A DNA stretch of 64,000 nt from Paenibacillus phyllosphaerae (GTDB lineage: Bacteria; Bacillota; Bacilli; Paenibacillales; Paenibacillaceae). The notes under the pieces were generated by a model that saw only the letters and a program-made list of their open reading frames with translations, ran no database searches and was not told the DNA's origin. Position 1 is the first letter of the stretch. Every line of letters starts with the position of its first letter. Positions 17,122-25,447 of this stretch are shown here, piece by piece. The stretch lies in the NCBI RefSeq assembly GCF_014192105.1, contig NZ_JACHXK010000001.1, positions 124,001 through 188,000 of the forward strand, in the 5' to 3' direction. Made by a program: the position numbers and the translations under genes.

Positions 17122-18735
17122 ATGAAAGGAATACGCAACAAAATCGCAATTCTTATGTTATCGCTGCTATTGCTTGTACCTGCGCTGGCGAACGCGCATA
17201 CGGTCAGCACGAAAGGGGCGACGCCCGACCTGCGTTCGGCTCTGGGCCAGTTGCTTGGCGAACATGCGTTGCTGGCCATAATCGCGATGCAAAAAGGCTA
17301 CGATGGCGCGTCCGACTTCGCCCATGCGGCCGGAGCGTTAAACCATAATACGGATGAATTAACGGCAGCCATCGCTTCCTTATATGGCCAATCCGGCGGA
17401 GAAGCTTTCAAGGAAATCTGGAACTCTCACATCGGCTACTTTGTCGACTATGTAAAGGCAACGGCCGCGAGCGATGAAGCCGGCAAGAAAAAGGCGATCG
17501 ACGAACTTGAGGAATACCGGATGGAACAAGCAAAATTCTTTGCGGCGGCCAATCCGAACTTCAACGAGCAAGTGATCGCAGGCGAATTAAAAAGCCACAT
17601 CGAGCATTTACTGTCCGCATTTGATCATTATGTCGCGAAAAACTATGCTGCCGCTTATAGCGATGCCGCAACGGCGTACTCCCATATGTATATGACCGGC
17701 GATGCCTTAACCGCGGGCATTACGGCCCAATTCCCGGCGAAGTTCCCGGATGCGGCAGCGTCGAATCCAGCATCCGATCTGCGTTCCGCGCTGGAGCAAA
17801 AGCTCGGCGAGCACGCCTTGCTGGCCGTATTCGCCATGCAAAAAGGAATTGACGGTGCCGCCGATTTCGGCGATATTGCCAGCTCTCTAAATCGAAATAC
17901 GAATGATATCACTGCCGCCGTTGCCTCCGTGTACGGAGAAGAAGCAGGCGAGGCCTTCCGCACGATCTGGTCTTCCCATATCGGGTATTTCGTGGATTAC
18001 GTCAAGGCGACTGCTGCCGATGACATGAACGCTAAAGCCAAGGCGACTGCGGAACTTGAGCAATATCGGATGCAACAGGCAAAATTCTTTGCGGCGGCCA
18101 ACCCGAACTTCAGCGAACAGGCAATCGCCGGCGAGCTCAAGAACCACATCAACCATTTGCTTGATGCATTCAACAAATATGCAGCAAAGGACTACGCGAA
18201 GGCTTATTCTGACATCCAGGAAGCCTATAGCCACATGTTCCCTACAGGCGCTGTGCTTGCCGACGGGATTGCGAAACAGTTCCCGGATATTTTCCATACG
18301 GCAGCGTCTTCTACACCGCCCGCCGTTCAAAAGGTATGGTTCCAAATCAAATCGAACCTGCTCATTATCGATGGTAAAACCACCCAAATGGATACCATGC
18401 CGCTTATGGACAAAGGAACGACGTACATCCCTCTTCGTTACTTGGCGGAAGGAATCGGCGCCAGCATCGTTTGGGATGCCGACAACAACTCTGTATGGGT
18501 TATTGCGGGAAACAACAAGGCGGAGTTCTGGATCAATGCCGAATACATGGAGCTTAACGGCAAACGGATCGAGATTGGAAGCCCTGTCCTGAGCCGAGAT
18601 AACCGCACCCATGTACCGGTTCGCTTCATTGCGGATTTGTTCGGATGGGATGTCGATTACAATTCGGAAGATGGATCGATCACGCTGACGAAAACCGCGG
18701 AGATGGAACTGTCTCACGAACATGACCTGATGTAA
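17122..18735 (+). CDS. Secreted protein: duplicated His/Glu-rich helical domain plus copper-amine-oxidase-like stalk domain
   Basis: A 537-residue exported protein. ATG at 17122 is chosen because AGGAGG lies at 17107-17112, inside a longer upstream frame. Signal peptide of about 25 residues ends at ANA. Two tandem copies of a roughly 170-residue all-helical domain follow. Each contains DLRSAL, LGEHALLA, SHIGYFVDYVKA, YRMEQAKFFAAANPNF (second copy YRMQQAKFFAAANPNF) and YSHM; the copies are more than half identical by eye. The C-terminal 125 residues are a copper amine oxidase-like N-terminal (stalk) domain (GTTYIPLRYLAEGIGASIVWD; RTHVPVRFIADLFGWDV), a common cell-surface module in Paenibacillus. 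It is divergent from the ECF sigma operon. Function unknown. Confidence 0.85.
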   Translation: MKGIRNKIAILMLSLLLLVPALANAHTVSTKGATPDLRSALGQLLGEHALLAIIAMQKGYDGASDFAHAAGALNHNTDELTAAIASLYGQSGGEAFKEIWNSHIGYFVDYVKATAASDEAGKKKAIDELEEYRMEQAKFFAAANPNFNEQVIAGELKSHIEHLLSAFDHYVAKNYAAAYSDAATAYSHMYMTGDALTAGITAQFPAKFPDAAASNPASDLRSALEQKLGEHALLAVFAMQKGIDGAADFGDIASSLNRNTNDITAAVASVYGEEAGEAFRTIWSSHIGYFVDYVKATAADDMNAKAKATAELEQYRMQQAKFFAAANPNFSEQAIAGELKNHINHLLDAFNKYAAKDYAKAYSDIQEAYSHMFPTGAVLADGIAKQFPDIFHTAASSTPPAVQKVWFQIKSNLLIIDGKTTQMDTMPLMDKGTTYIPLRYLAEGIGASIVWDADNNSVWVIAGNNKAEFWINAEYMELNGKRIEIGSPVLSRDNRTHVPVRFIADLFGWDVDYNSEDGSITLTKTAEMELSHEHDLM

Positions 18736-18785
18736 TTTCGAAATAAAAATAACCGACTTCTGTCCCACTACAGAAGTCGGTTATT
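18716..18785 (-). repeat. Junction-core copy A with terminator hairpin
   Basis: The plus-strand sequence GAACATGACCTGATGTAA (18718-18735) matches the core of the junction found beside the sigK fragments (consensus GAACAYRACCYRATGTAA). It overlaps the last codons of the preceding gene and supplies its stop codon. A 15-bp perfect hairpin follows (18748-18762 with 18771-18785), T-rich when read on the minus strand. The same core-hairpin layout recurs at 25448-25518. Confidence 0.5.
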
Positions 18786-18814
18786 CCTATCCATTTTTTC
18801 TTTGATTCCGTTCA

Positions 18815-18940
18815 TTATTCAAGTATTTTCTGAGCTGTCATCAACTCTAATAGGCTAAAAACAAATCCACTAGCAATTCCTATACTATAGAATGTAAACA
18901 TATCTTTTGAAAAAACCTCCTTAACTTTATCTGAAAGCAC
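18815..18940 (-). CDS. Possible small membrane protein (41 aa, GTG start, or 28 aa, ATG start)
   Basis: Short frame not matched to any known family. From GTG at 18940 it reads VLSDKVKEVFSKDMFTFY, then a hydrophobic stretch (SIGIASGFVFSLLELM) and a short tail. From the internal ATG at 18901 it is 28 residues, with AAGGAGG about 14 bases upstream. A lysine-rich head plus one membrane helix is typical of small membrane proteins, but with no visible homology this is only a candidate. Confidence 0.35.
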   Translation of the reverse strand: MLSDKVKEVFSKDMFTFYSIGIASGFVFSLLELMTAQKILE

Positions 18941-19005
18941 AAGAGAGCTAAACCATATCGGTCAGCTCTTCATTTAATAAACTAATGATATTTTACGAAC
19001 CTTCC

Positions 19006-19254
19006 TTAGAACAGCAACATTTGACCCTCAGTTGGAGCCGTGGCTTTGTTTTCTGGTTTCTTCTCTAAAACCTCTCGGGTCGGTTCAACTATCGGCGTTT
19101 GTGACGGTATTTTGACCTTAGAGGAGTAGGTGTGCTCACTTTTGCAGGATGGGCACAAATAAAGTTGCTTGGGCAAACGTGACTTCGCCAAGACAATACG
19201 TTCCTCGATAGACAATCCCTTCGCTTGAGCACAGCTTCCACAAAGTATTTCCAT
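19006..19254 (-). CDS. Small zinc-ribbon-like protein of unknown function
   Basis: An 82-residue hypothetical protein. It has two CxxC pairs, CGSC near residue 5 and CPSC near 34, spaced like a zinc ribbon, followed by a Ser/Lys/Thr/Pro-rich tail (PSQTPIVEPTREVLEKK) likely to be disordered. ATG at 19254 has AGGAGAATG upstream. No operon partner. The role is unknown; nucleic-acid or protein binding would fit the fold. Confidence 0.6.
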   Translation of the reverse strand: MEILCGSCAQAKGLSIEERIVLAKSRLPKQLYLCPSCKSEHTYSSKVKIPSQTPIVEPTREVLEKKPENKATAPTEGQMLLF

Positions 19255-19456
19255 GATTCATTCTCCTAACTTTTATCGTTTATCCATATTATCATTATTA
19301 TGAATTCCTTGGATATCGTTTTTCAGCATAAGTCTGGTATTTAACCTGATTGCTTCAGTTTAAAAGCTTTTGAATACACGAGCAATCGCGGCGGAGAAGA
19401 TTCCTCTTTTAAGATTGGCGTTCGCCTCTCCCGTTCGAGACTCATGATATCTCCGA

Positions 19457-19966
19457 TTAGTTCTTCCTATAGATATAAATCTTCGTGCGATACATGTCGC
19501 TGCAAGTCAATACACGCTCTGCCTCCCATCCCGGCATGGCAAAACAAATGCTCATCACTCTTGACCCGAACGCCAACTGGTCGCGAAAGATCTCGTTTAA
19601 CCGCCTCATCGCGCCGGGATACAAATAGCAGATGACGAGGTCAGCCTCTTTATAGTCATATACGTATAGACTTTTGCGCACATAGAATATCCGACCTCGA
19701 GCAAGAAGCCTCGCCACGAGCAAGGGAATCAGCGAATTTTCAATGCCGATAATGCGCTTTTCGCGATAACGCGCGTAGATCGCCTGACACAGCGTTCCCC
19801 AGCCGGACCCGGCGTCCACAATCGTTTGCGCTTCCGGATAGCGGCTCAGCTCTTGAACGACAACTCGCCGCACCGGAGCTGAGGCGGGCATCGGAGATAT
19901 TCCGTTGCGTATACTGGCATAGATGATAGAGATCATGATGACCGACGCCAAAACGATCGCGCACAC
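19457..19966 (-). CDS. Membrane-anchored class I SAM-dependent methyltransferase-like protein
   Basis: About 169 residues. An N-terminal transmembrane helix (AIVLASVIMISIIYASI) is followed by a Rossmann-type methyltransferase core with motif I VDAGSGWGTL, an acidic end of strand 2 (IGIENS) and a motif IV-like stretch ADLVICYLYPGAM. The first usual start is GTG at 19966, but the only good ribosome site (AAAAGGAGG, 20000-20008) is over 30 bases further upstream. With it, an in-frame CTG at 19996 would give the N-terminus (L/M)FIPDYPYITV. The start may therefore be non-standard, or the gene may have lost its true start. The methyl acceptor is unknown. Confidence 0.7.
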   Translation of the reverse strand: MCAIVLASVIMISIIYASIRNGISPMPASAPVRRVVVQELSRYPEAQTIVDAGSGWGTLCQAIYARYREKRIIGIENSLIPLLVARLLARGRIFYVRKSLYVYDYKEADLVICYLYPGAMRRLNEIFRDQLAFGSRVMSICFAMPGWEAERVLTCSDMYRTKIYIYRKN

Positions 19967-20074
19967 GGTGATATAGGGATAGTCGGGGATAAACAGATTC
20001 CTCCTTTTCCTGTCAAAAAATATGACTCAGTATATACCGGCGCGATCGTTGTTATACGGGTGGAGCATTCGCTT

Positions 20075-20163
20075 AGCCACATCATCTGCCTCTGATCCCA
20101 GTATATCGATCAGCATAATTTCGTTCTCGATACAACGAGCGGCGAAGATGGCGAGCTTCGTGC
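20075..20163 (-). pseudogene. Decayed sigK fragment with internal deletion
   Basis: Plus-strand text such as CATCATCTGCCTCTGATCCC and CTCGATACAACGAGCGGCGA matches two separate parts of the sigK fragments at 43-58 kb (codons for SEADDV and for CIENEI/RAAFTA region). The roughly 110 bp that normally separate them are missing. The break falls where the intact copies carry the direct repeat TCTCGTTC, which suggests deletion by short-repeat recombination. Same strand as all other sigK pieces. Not coding. Confidence 0.75.
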
Positions 20164-20243
20164 GCGATATTATGGTGACGAAGGGGGAATGATTGTTCTA
20201 TAATTTACGGGTAATGCTATAGGCGCCAGGAGGAGGAAAGAAA

Positions 20244-20588
20244 ATGCAACTCATCGACAAAACGAAAGTCCAGCAATTTTTAGATATCCTAGTCGATTGC
20301 GATTTATATATCCATCTCGAGATGACAACGGGAGCTTATGCAGCGCATCTGGATCGTACGAAACATCCAGCCGCGACCTTTATTTCGAACGCCGTTATTC
20401 GTTATTCCCACGGTTCGATTTCCGGGGACGGCCCATATCGTGTCGGTTTGAAAACGGAGCTTGGCTGGGTTTATTCCGAAGGGCTTACCCACTATGAAGA
20501 GACGGATTCCGATAGGCTCATCCTCGCGGGTCACGACACTGCAGGAAAACTCGTTGTGGCGTTGCAATTGAGTCGGGAACCATTCTAA
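20244..20588 (+). CDS. yojF: YojF family protein (DUF1806)
   Basis: A 114-residue soluble protein of the YojF/DUF1806 family, recognised from sequence (DGPYRVGLKTELGWVYSEGLT) and from its standard place directly ahead of bshB2 (yojG). Its biochemical role is not established; the conserved pairing suggests a link to bacillithiol metabolism. ATG at 20244 is preceded by AGGAGGAGGAAAG. A TATAAT at about 20199 may be its -10. The next gene starts 20 bp after the stop, so the two form an operon. Confidence 0.85.
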   Translation: MQLIDKTKVQQFLDILVDCDLYIHLEMTTGAYAAHLDRTKHPAATFISNAVIRYSHGSISGDGPYRVGLKTELGWVYSEGLTHYEETDSDRLILAGHDTAGKLVVALQLSREPF

Positions 20589-20608
20589 GGTAAAGGGGGA
20601 ATTGAACA

Positions 20609-21271
20609 ATGATGAAACGACATATCCTAGTTGTGCTTCCGCATCCGGACGACGAAGCGTTCGGCGTGTCAGGGACGCTTGCCATGCATCTCGACCAAGG
20701 ATCGGCGGAAGTCACTTACGCGTGTTTGACTTTAGGAGAAATGGGCCGCAACATGGGAATACCGCCTTTCGCTAACCGGGTCACTCTACCCTCCATACGC
20801 AAGCAGGAACTGGAGGCTTCTTGCCGTGCCATTGGCATTTCGGATCTCAGAATGCTTGGATTCCACGATAAAATGATCGAATTCGAGGATAAAGCGAAGT
20901 TAGACGGAAGCATCGAGGCGCTCATCCAAGAGCTGAATCCTTCATTGGTTATTACTTTCCACCCAACGCTGAGCGTTCATCCCGATCACAACGCATGCGG
21001 GGCGGCGGTAATCCGAACGATCGGCAGAATGCCTGCAGAACATAGGCCGGCCGTGCATTGCATGGCATTCGCAAACAATCACGAACAAGAAATCGGAAAG
21101 CCTGATATCATTAATGACGTTACAGGTTACCTGAAACAGAAAATGGCATCTATTCAAGCCCATAAGTCCCAATTCCAAGCCGCTGAATTGTTAGGTAACA
21201 AAAAATTATCGGATGCGGAAATCCAGGCGCGCTTCGGAACGGAACGATTCTGGACGTATCGATTCTCATAA
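20609..21271 (+). CDS. bshB2: Bacillithiol biosynthesis deacetylase BshB2 (LmbE/PIG-L family)
   Basis: A 220-residue cytoplasmic zinc deacetylase that removes acetyl from GlcNAc-malate in bacillithiol synthesis, the low-molecular-weight thiol of Firmicutes. The family signature HPDDEAFGVSGT sits at residues 12-23 (zinc ligands His and Asp; Asp general base). The third zinc ligand region HPTLSVHPDHNACG is at about 118-131. ATG at 20609 and an adjacent ATG at 20612 are both possible behind AAAGGGGGA. Genes for the other steps (bshA, bshC) are not in the window. Confidence 0.9.
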   Translation: MMKRHILVVLPHPDDEAFGVSGTLAMHLDQGSAEVTYACLTLGEMGRNMGIPPFANRVTLPSIRKQELEASCRAIGISDLRMLGFHDKMIEFEDKAKLDGSIEALIQELNPSLVITFHPTLSVHPDHNACGAAVIRTIGRMPAEHRPAVHCMAFANNHEQEIGKPDIINDVTGYLKQKMASIQAHKSQFQAAELLGNKKLSDAEIQARFGTERFWTYRFS

Positions 21272-21300
21272 TAGTCTAATTATTAAAGAGAAATACAAAG

Positions 21301-21334
21301 GCCGAGTATTAGTTGAACTCGGCTTCTGTATTTT
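21301..21334 (+). terminator. Intrinsic terminator after yojF-bshB2
   Basis: GCCGAGT / ACTCGGC stem (21301-21323) followed by TTCTGTATTTT, 30 bp after the bshB2 stop. Confidence 0.6.
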
Positions 21335-21443
21335 CGCATGCCTCACAGAAAACAAAACAGCAATAGCTAAGGACGAGAAAATTATATTAGACTAATCAAC
21401 GCAGTATCCTTAGGTGAAAGGACAGCTTGGATTGATACCATAC

Positions 21444-22124
21444 TTATTTTCTTTCTATCAGACCACCGTTCTCTAAATATAAAACTCGATCGCACAGCGG
21501 CAGAACGCGCTCATCGTGCGTGACCATAACAGCGCTCTTGCCTAGTTCTCTTGCTTCTTCTGCAAGCATGCGTACAACGTCCATTCCTCTGGAGGCATCT
21601 AGACTCGCCGTAGGCTCGTCCGCCAACAACACAGCTGGGTCGTTCATGAGTGCTCTGGCAATGGCGACGCGCTGACGTTCACCTCCGGACAACTTGTCGG
21701 GATAAGCACTTCGGCGATGATTCAAGCCAAGCATATCAAGCAGCTCCCGAATACGTTCGGCCGCCTTCCTCTTATTCATATTCCCCAGCTTTGCAACCAG
21801 CGTCAACTGCTCTTCCACTTTTAAATAAGGAATCAAATTCGCACTCTGAAAAATAAATCCGATCTTATGAAGGCGAATATCGGACAATTCTTGCTTGTTT
21901 TTATCGGATACCGATTCACCATCGAGCAAGACCTCACCGCCTTTTGGATCAAGGAGTGCTCCTGCAATCGATAAAAAGGTGCTTTTACCCGAACCGGACG
22001 GCCCCATAACAGCGACCAATTCACCTTCAGATACCTGCAGGTTCAGGTTATTTAGTACCGTTCGCTGGATGCCGCCATCCTCGAAGGTGTGAGTGATATT
22101 ATTCAAAATCAGTCTATGTCTCAT
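21444..22124 (-). CDS. hrtA: ABC transporter ATP-binding protein, HrtA-like (heme efflux)
   Basis: A 226-residue ATPase of the MacB/LolD-type family. Walker A GPSGSGKS, signature LSGGERQRV, Walker B VLLADEPTASLD and switch His (VTHDERV) are all present. ATG at 22124 overlaps the permease stop in an ATGA; a longer upstream frame would lie inside the permease gene and is rejected. Operon order (regulator, kinase, permease, ATPase) and the kinase sequence indicate the HssRS-HrtBA system, which exports excess heme or related toxic compounds. Assignment rests on context and resemblance; other FtsX-type exporters of this family are the alternative. Confidence 0.8.
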   Translation of the reverse strand: MRHRLILNNITHTFEDGGIQRTVLNNLNLQVSEGELVAVMGPSGSGKSTFLSIAGALLDPKGGEVLLDGESVSDKNKQELSDIRLHKIGFIFQSANLIPYLKVEEQLTLVAKLGNMNKRKAAERIRELLDMLGLNHRRSAYPDKLSGGERQRVAIARALMNDPAVLLADEPTASLDASRGMDVVRMLAEEARELGKSAVMVTHDERVLPLCDRVLYLENGGLIERK

Positions 22125-23245
22125 GCTGCGGTCCTCCCAATTGCATCCAAGGCATCTATTTTTGTTACTTTCCAAACGGAAAGCAAGGATCCAACGAGGG
22201 ACATTGTAACAAAAGCGATGCTTGTTAACGCCATGGTAGAGGATTGAAGCAGAAACGGCATTCCGCTAGGCAAGATGGATTCAGTCGCTTGGATAAGAAG
22301 CATGCTGACGACTAGACTGCCTGCTGATAATAGTAACACTTGAAGAGCAACGCTTCGAACAAGGTACCCGGTGCGCGTTCCGATCGCCTTCAGGATTCCG
22401 AACTGACTGCTTTTCTGAATGGTGATGACATAGAAAAACACAGCTAAGACGAACGAAGAGATGATAAACAAAAAGATAATCATCATCCAAAGTGATCCCT
22501 GTTCTTCCTTATAGCCAGGGATGGCCGATACGGCATCTGCCTTAGTCACGATTTCGGCGTCAGCGAGAACTGCGGTAAGCTGTTCCTTGTGATGTGTATT
22601 TGCTTTTACGGCAACCGCATTGTAAGTTGAATCTGTCCATTTTGTCGCACTCGGCGTCGTTATAGTCGTCAATTGAAGCTGTTGCCAATCGTGTTCATTC
22701 AGAAAGACTGCTGGTGAGTGGCTGAATGATTCATGGTTAACAAAACCGCTGACCGTCCATTTTAAGCCTGAGGCCTGATCAATCAAGACCGTGCCTAGAC
22801 CAATTCCCGAATCTTTCAGCTTACGATCCACAAGTACCTGCCCAGTCCCGGTGGCTGTGATTGCTGCACCTTCGGTTAATTTGGGCATCAACCAGCCTTC
22901 CGGATTTATACCAAGAAGCGTTACGTCCAGTTTGCCAATCTTCCCCTCTGCTGTCATGGTGGTCATCTTGACACCAAGTGGTTGAACATTATCTTCTCCG
23001 ACAATTGAACTTGCTTGCAATAATACTTGTTCACTGATTTGTGAACGGGTAAAGCGATGATTCGAATCCTTCTCCATAATAAAATGCGTAGCATCCATAT
23101 TCTGAATCGATGCAGCATTATCATAGGCAAGTCCACGCGCTAGCCCGGTAACAAAAAGAACCAAAAAGGCGACGAGCAGCATTATTATCGCTATGAGCGA
23201 ATAACGGACTTTTGCAAACCTCATCTCTCGAATGGCCAAATACAT
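22121..23245 (-). CDS. hrtB: FtsX-family ABC permease, HrtB-like
   Basis: A 374-residue permease with the MacB/FtsX layout. One N-terminal membrane helix (about 16-38) is followed by a large extracellular domain and three C-terminal helices (about 255-275, 300-325, 335-360). The start MYLAIREMRFAKVRYSLIAI and LVTGLARGLAYDNAA-like segment are typical of HrtB. It overlaps hrtA by four bases and follows the kinase gene by 65 bp. Together with HrtA it should form the exporter controlled by the adjacent two-component system. Confidence 0.8.
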   Translation of the reverse strand: MYLAIREMRFAKVRYSLIAIIMLLVAFLVLFVTGLARGLAYDNAASIQNMDATHFIMEKDSNHRFTRSQISEQVLLQASSIVGEDNVQPLGVKMTTMTAEGKIGKLDVTLLGINPEGWLMPKLTEGAAITATGTGQVLVDRKLKDSGIGLGTVLIDQASGLKWTVSGFVNHESFSHSPAVFLNEHDWQQLQLTTITTPSATKWTDSTYNAVAVKANTHHKEQLTAVLADAEIVTKADAVSAIPGYKEEQGSLWMMIIFLFIISSFVLAVFFYVITIQKSSQFGILKAIGTRTGYLVRSVALQVLLLSAGSLVVSMLLIQATESILPSGMPFLLQSSTMALTSIAFVTMSLVGSLLSVWKVTKIDALDAIGRTAA

Positions 23246-23310
23246 TGTGCTTCCCTCCCTTGAATGTCCTCAGTATAGGAAGCGAATATAAACGGCGCAT
23301 AAATAACAAA

Positions 23311-24690
23311 TTACAATTTGGGGAGCGTTACGTGAAAACGGGCGCCTTCCCCTGGTGAGCTGCTCACATGGATATTCCCCTCGTGCAGCTGCACAATCTT
23401 TTTCACGATGGAAAGTCCCAGACCCGTTCGACCCGAAGAACGTTCACGTGCACGATCGACACGGTAGAAGCGATCGAATAAAAAAGGTAAATGTTCAGAT
23501 GCGATTCCTTCCCCGGTATCCGAGATTATGATACATGTATGCGATTGTCCTTCCTCAGCCCGGACTTCAACGCTACGCCCCGTCGGGATATGATTCACCG
23601 CGTTGCTCAACAAATTAGTCCATACCTGCAGCAGCAGCACCTCATCGCCATAAACCTTAAGCTGTTCGGGAATTGACAGCTTCAATAGCAGTTCCTTCTC
23701 CTCTAGCTGCCATTGCAACATCTCTACGGCTTGACGGATTTGGCTTCGTAAAGAGAAGCTCTTTTTGTTCAGCGCCTCTTCCCCTTGTTCCAGTGTAGAG
23801 AGCAGCAACAACTGTTTGCTCAGCATAGAGAGATGCCGGCTTTCGGCTTCTACGATAGCGGCATATTGCTCGCGTTCTTCTTTCCGTAGATCCCCTTGCG
23901 CTAAAACTTTAGCAAACCCTTGAATTGAGGTAAGGGGCGATTGGATTTCGTGTGATACGTTCGCTACAAACTGCTGTCGTGCCAGGTCGACGCGCTCCAA
24001 CTCCCGGCTCATCGTAGTAAAATGCTCGGCTAACTGACCGATTTCATCACGTCTACCTGTCGCTAACCGGTAATTGTAGTCCCCTTGCGCGAGGCGTTTA
24101 GTCGCTTCAGTTAACCTTGTGATTGGCTTGACGATATAGCGCGTGCTGATCAAAAACAATAAAATACTGATTAGGATGGTCAGCAATCCGACTAAGGCAA
24201 AGAAGGTACGAAGCTCGCCAAACTGCAGCAAAACATCCGGCCGCATAAACAAGGCGTATTTTTTCATTGATGATTGAACGGGCACGCCTACGGTATTGCT
24301 TAATCGGTTATCAAAGAATCCGGAGATGAACGGCTTGTTCGGGAACCGCGCTACTCCGTGATAAACGCCGCCGCCTAGAACCAGTGCGATATCCTGCTTG
24401 TCCAGATCCTGCCGTCGGAAACTCCTTCCGAAGAAATGGGATTCCCCTTGCCCATCCGTCACATAGATTTCGTACCCAAGCGCGGCCGCATTGCGAAGAT
24501 AGCGCTCCATACTTGTAGGCTCTACTTCAATGAATTCCTTCATATCCTCAGCAATGGATACAAGCTTCTCGTCGTTGTAAGGTTTCAGTTTCATATGGTA
24601 GTACGTATTGGACGCGAGAAACCCTAATATACTGCTCGCTAGAATGACCGCTAAAGTGATCAGAAACACACGGTAGTATAAGGATTTCAT
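23311..24690 (-). CDS. hssS: Sensor histidine kinase, HssS-like
   Basis: A 459-residue membrane kinase. Transmembrane helices at about 7-28 and 165-185 flank an extracellular region containing SGFFDNRLSNTVGV and ALFMRPD, stretches that recall staphylococcal HssS. HAMP follows, then the H-box NVSHEIQSPLTSIQ, N-box and G-boxes (DTGEGIASE, GRTGLGLSIVKK). Its ATG overlaps the regulator stop in an ATGA. It is expected to respond to heme-induced damage or membrane heme and to phosphorylate the regulator encoded just upstream. Confidence 0.85.
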   Translation of the reverse strand: MKSLYYRVFLITLAVILASSILGFLASNTYYHMKLKPYNDEKLVSIAEDMKEFIEVEPTSMERYLRNAAALGYEIYVTDGQGESHFFGRSFRRQDLDKQDIALVLGGGVYHGVARFPNKPFISGFFDNRLSNTVGVPVQSSMKKYALFMRPDVLLQFGELRTFFALVGLLTILISILLFLISTRYIVKPITRLTEATKRLAQGDYNYRLATGRRDEIGQLAEHFTTMSRELERVDLARQQFVANVSHEIQSPLTSIQGFAKVLAQGDLRKEEREQYAAIVEAESRHLSMLSKQLLLLSTLEQGEEALNKKSFSLRSQIRQAVEMLQWQLEEKELLLKLSIPEQLKVYGDEVLLLQVWTNLLSNAVNHIPTGRSVEVRAEEGQSHTCIIISDTGEGIASEHLPFLFDRFYRVDRARERSSGRTGLGLSIVKKIVQLHEGNIHVSSSPGEGARFHVTLPKL

Positions 24691-25367
24691 TTTTCCCTCA
24701 CCACAATCTTGTAGCCGATGCCGCGAACCGTCTGAATCATAAAGTCATCCGAATAATCGGCAAAACGCTGACGGAGTCGGTTGATATGTACAATGACCGT
24801 ATTGTCATCTCCTTCATAATCCGGACCCCATACAAGACGAATAAGCTCGTCGCGGGAAAACAGACGTCCTGGATATTGCGCTAATTGGGCCAGCAACTCG
24901 AATTCTTTCATCGGCAGCAAAAATACCGATTGGCCGTCGGACACTTCAACATTTTTGCGATCAATGGTAATACGATGCATCCGGATGATGTCATTAGCCA
25001 CCCGGTTATAGCGGCGGAACAGCGCCTTGACCCGGTAAAGCAGCTCTTCCGGCTCGAAAGGTTTGGTTACGTAATCATCTGTCCCTCTTTGATAGCCTTG
25101 TTCTTTATCGGACAACTGATCTTTAGCCGTAAGCAAAATAATTGGAATGTCATAATGCTGGCGAATATATTCGCACAGTTCAAATCCGTCCATACGTGGC
25201 ATCATCACATCAATGATTGCGATATCGATTTGGGAGTGTTTCATTACTTTTACTGCCTCACCCCCATCCTGAGCTTCATGCACGCTAAATCCTTCCCGGG
25301 TCATGACATATCTCACCAATGCTCTAATACTTGGGTCATCGTCAGCAAGCAATAGATGGTTCAACAC
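24687..25367 (-). CDS. hssR: OmpR/PhoB-family response regulator, HssR-like
   Basis: A 226-residue regulator. The receiver domain (ADDDPS; phospho-acceptor Asp in IAIIDVMMPRMDGFELC; Lys in DDYVTKPFE) is followed by a winged-helix DNA-binding domain (FELLAQLAQYPGRLFSRDEL; NTVIVHINRLRQRF). GTG at 25367 is chosen because GGAGG lies five bases ahead; a frame reaching 25406 has no ribosome site. TTG at 25364 is also possible. It is the first gene of a four-gene operon (hssR-hssS-hrtB-hrtA). Confidence 0.87.
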   Translation of the reverse strand: MLNHLLLADDDPSIRALVRYVMTREGFSVHEAQDGGEAVKVMKHSQIDIAIIDVMMPRMDGFELCEYIRQHYDIPIILLTAKDQLSDKEQGYQRGTDDYVTKPFEPEELLYRVKALFRRYNRVANDIIRMHRITIDRKNVEVSDGQSVFLLPMKEFELLAQLAQYPGRLFSRDELIRLVWGPDYEGDDNTVIVHINRLRQRFADYSDDFMIQTVRGIGYKIVVREK

Positions 25368-25399
25368 AACAACCTCCAGTTCATTCCCTTTGTTTGGTG

Positions 25400-25428
25400 A
25401 TAGCATAACACAAACAAAGCCGACTCAA
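25400..25428 (-). promoter_or_regulatory. Candidate promoter of the hssR operon
   Basis: On the minus strand TTGAGT (25423-25428) and TGCTAT (25400-25405) with a 17-bp spacer, about 33 bp ahead of the GTG start. Confidence 0.45.
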
Positions 25429-25447
25429 CGTAGTTTCGTTCCCCTCT

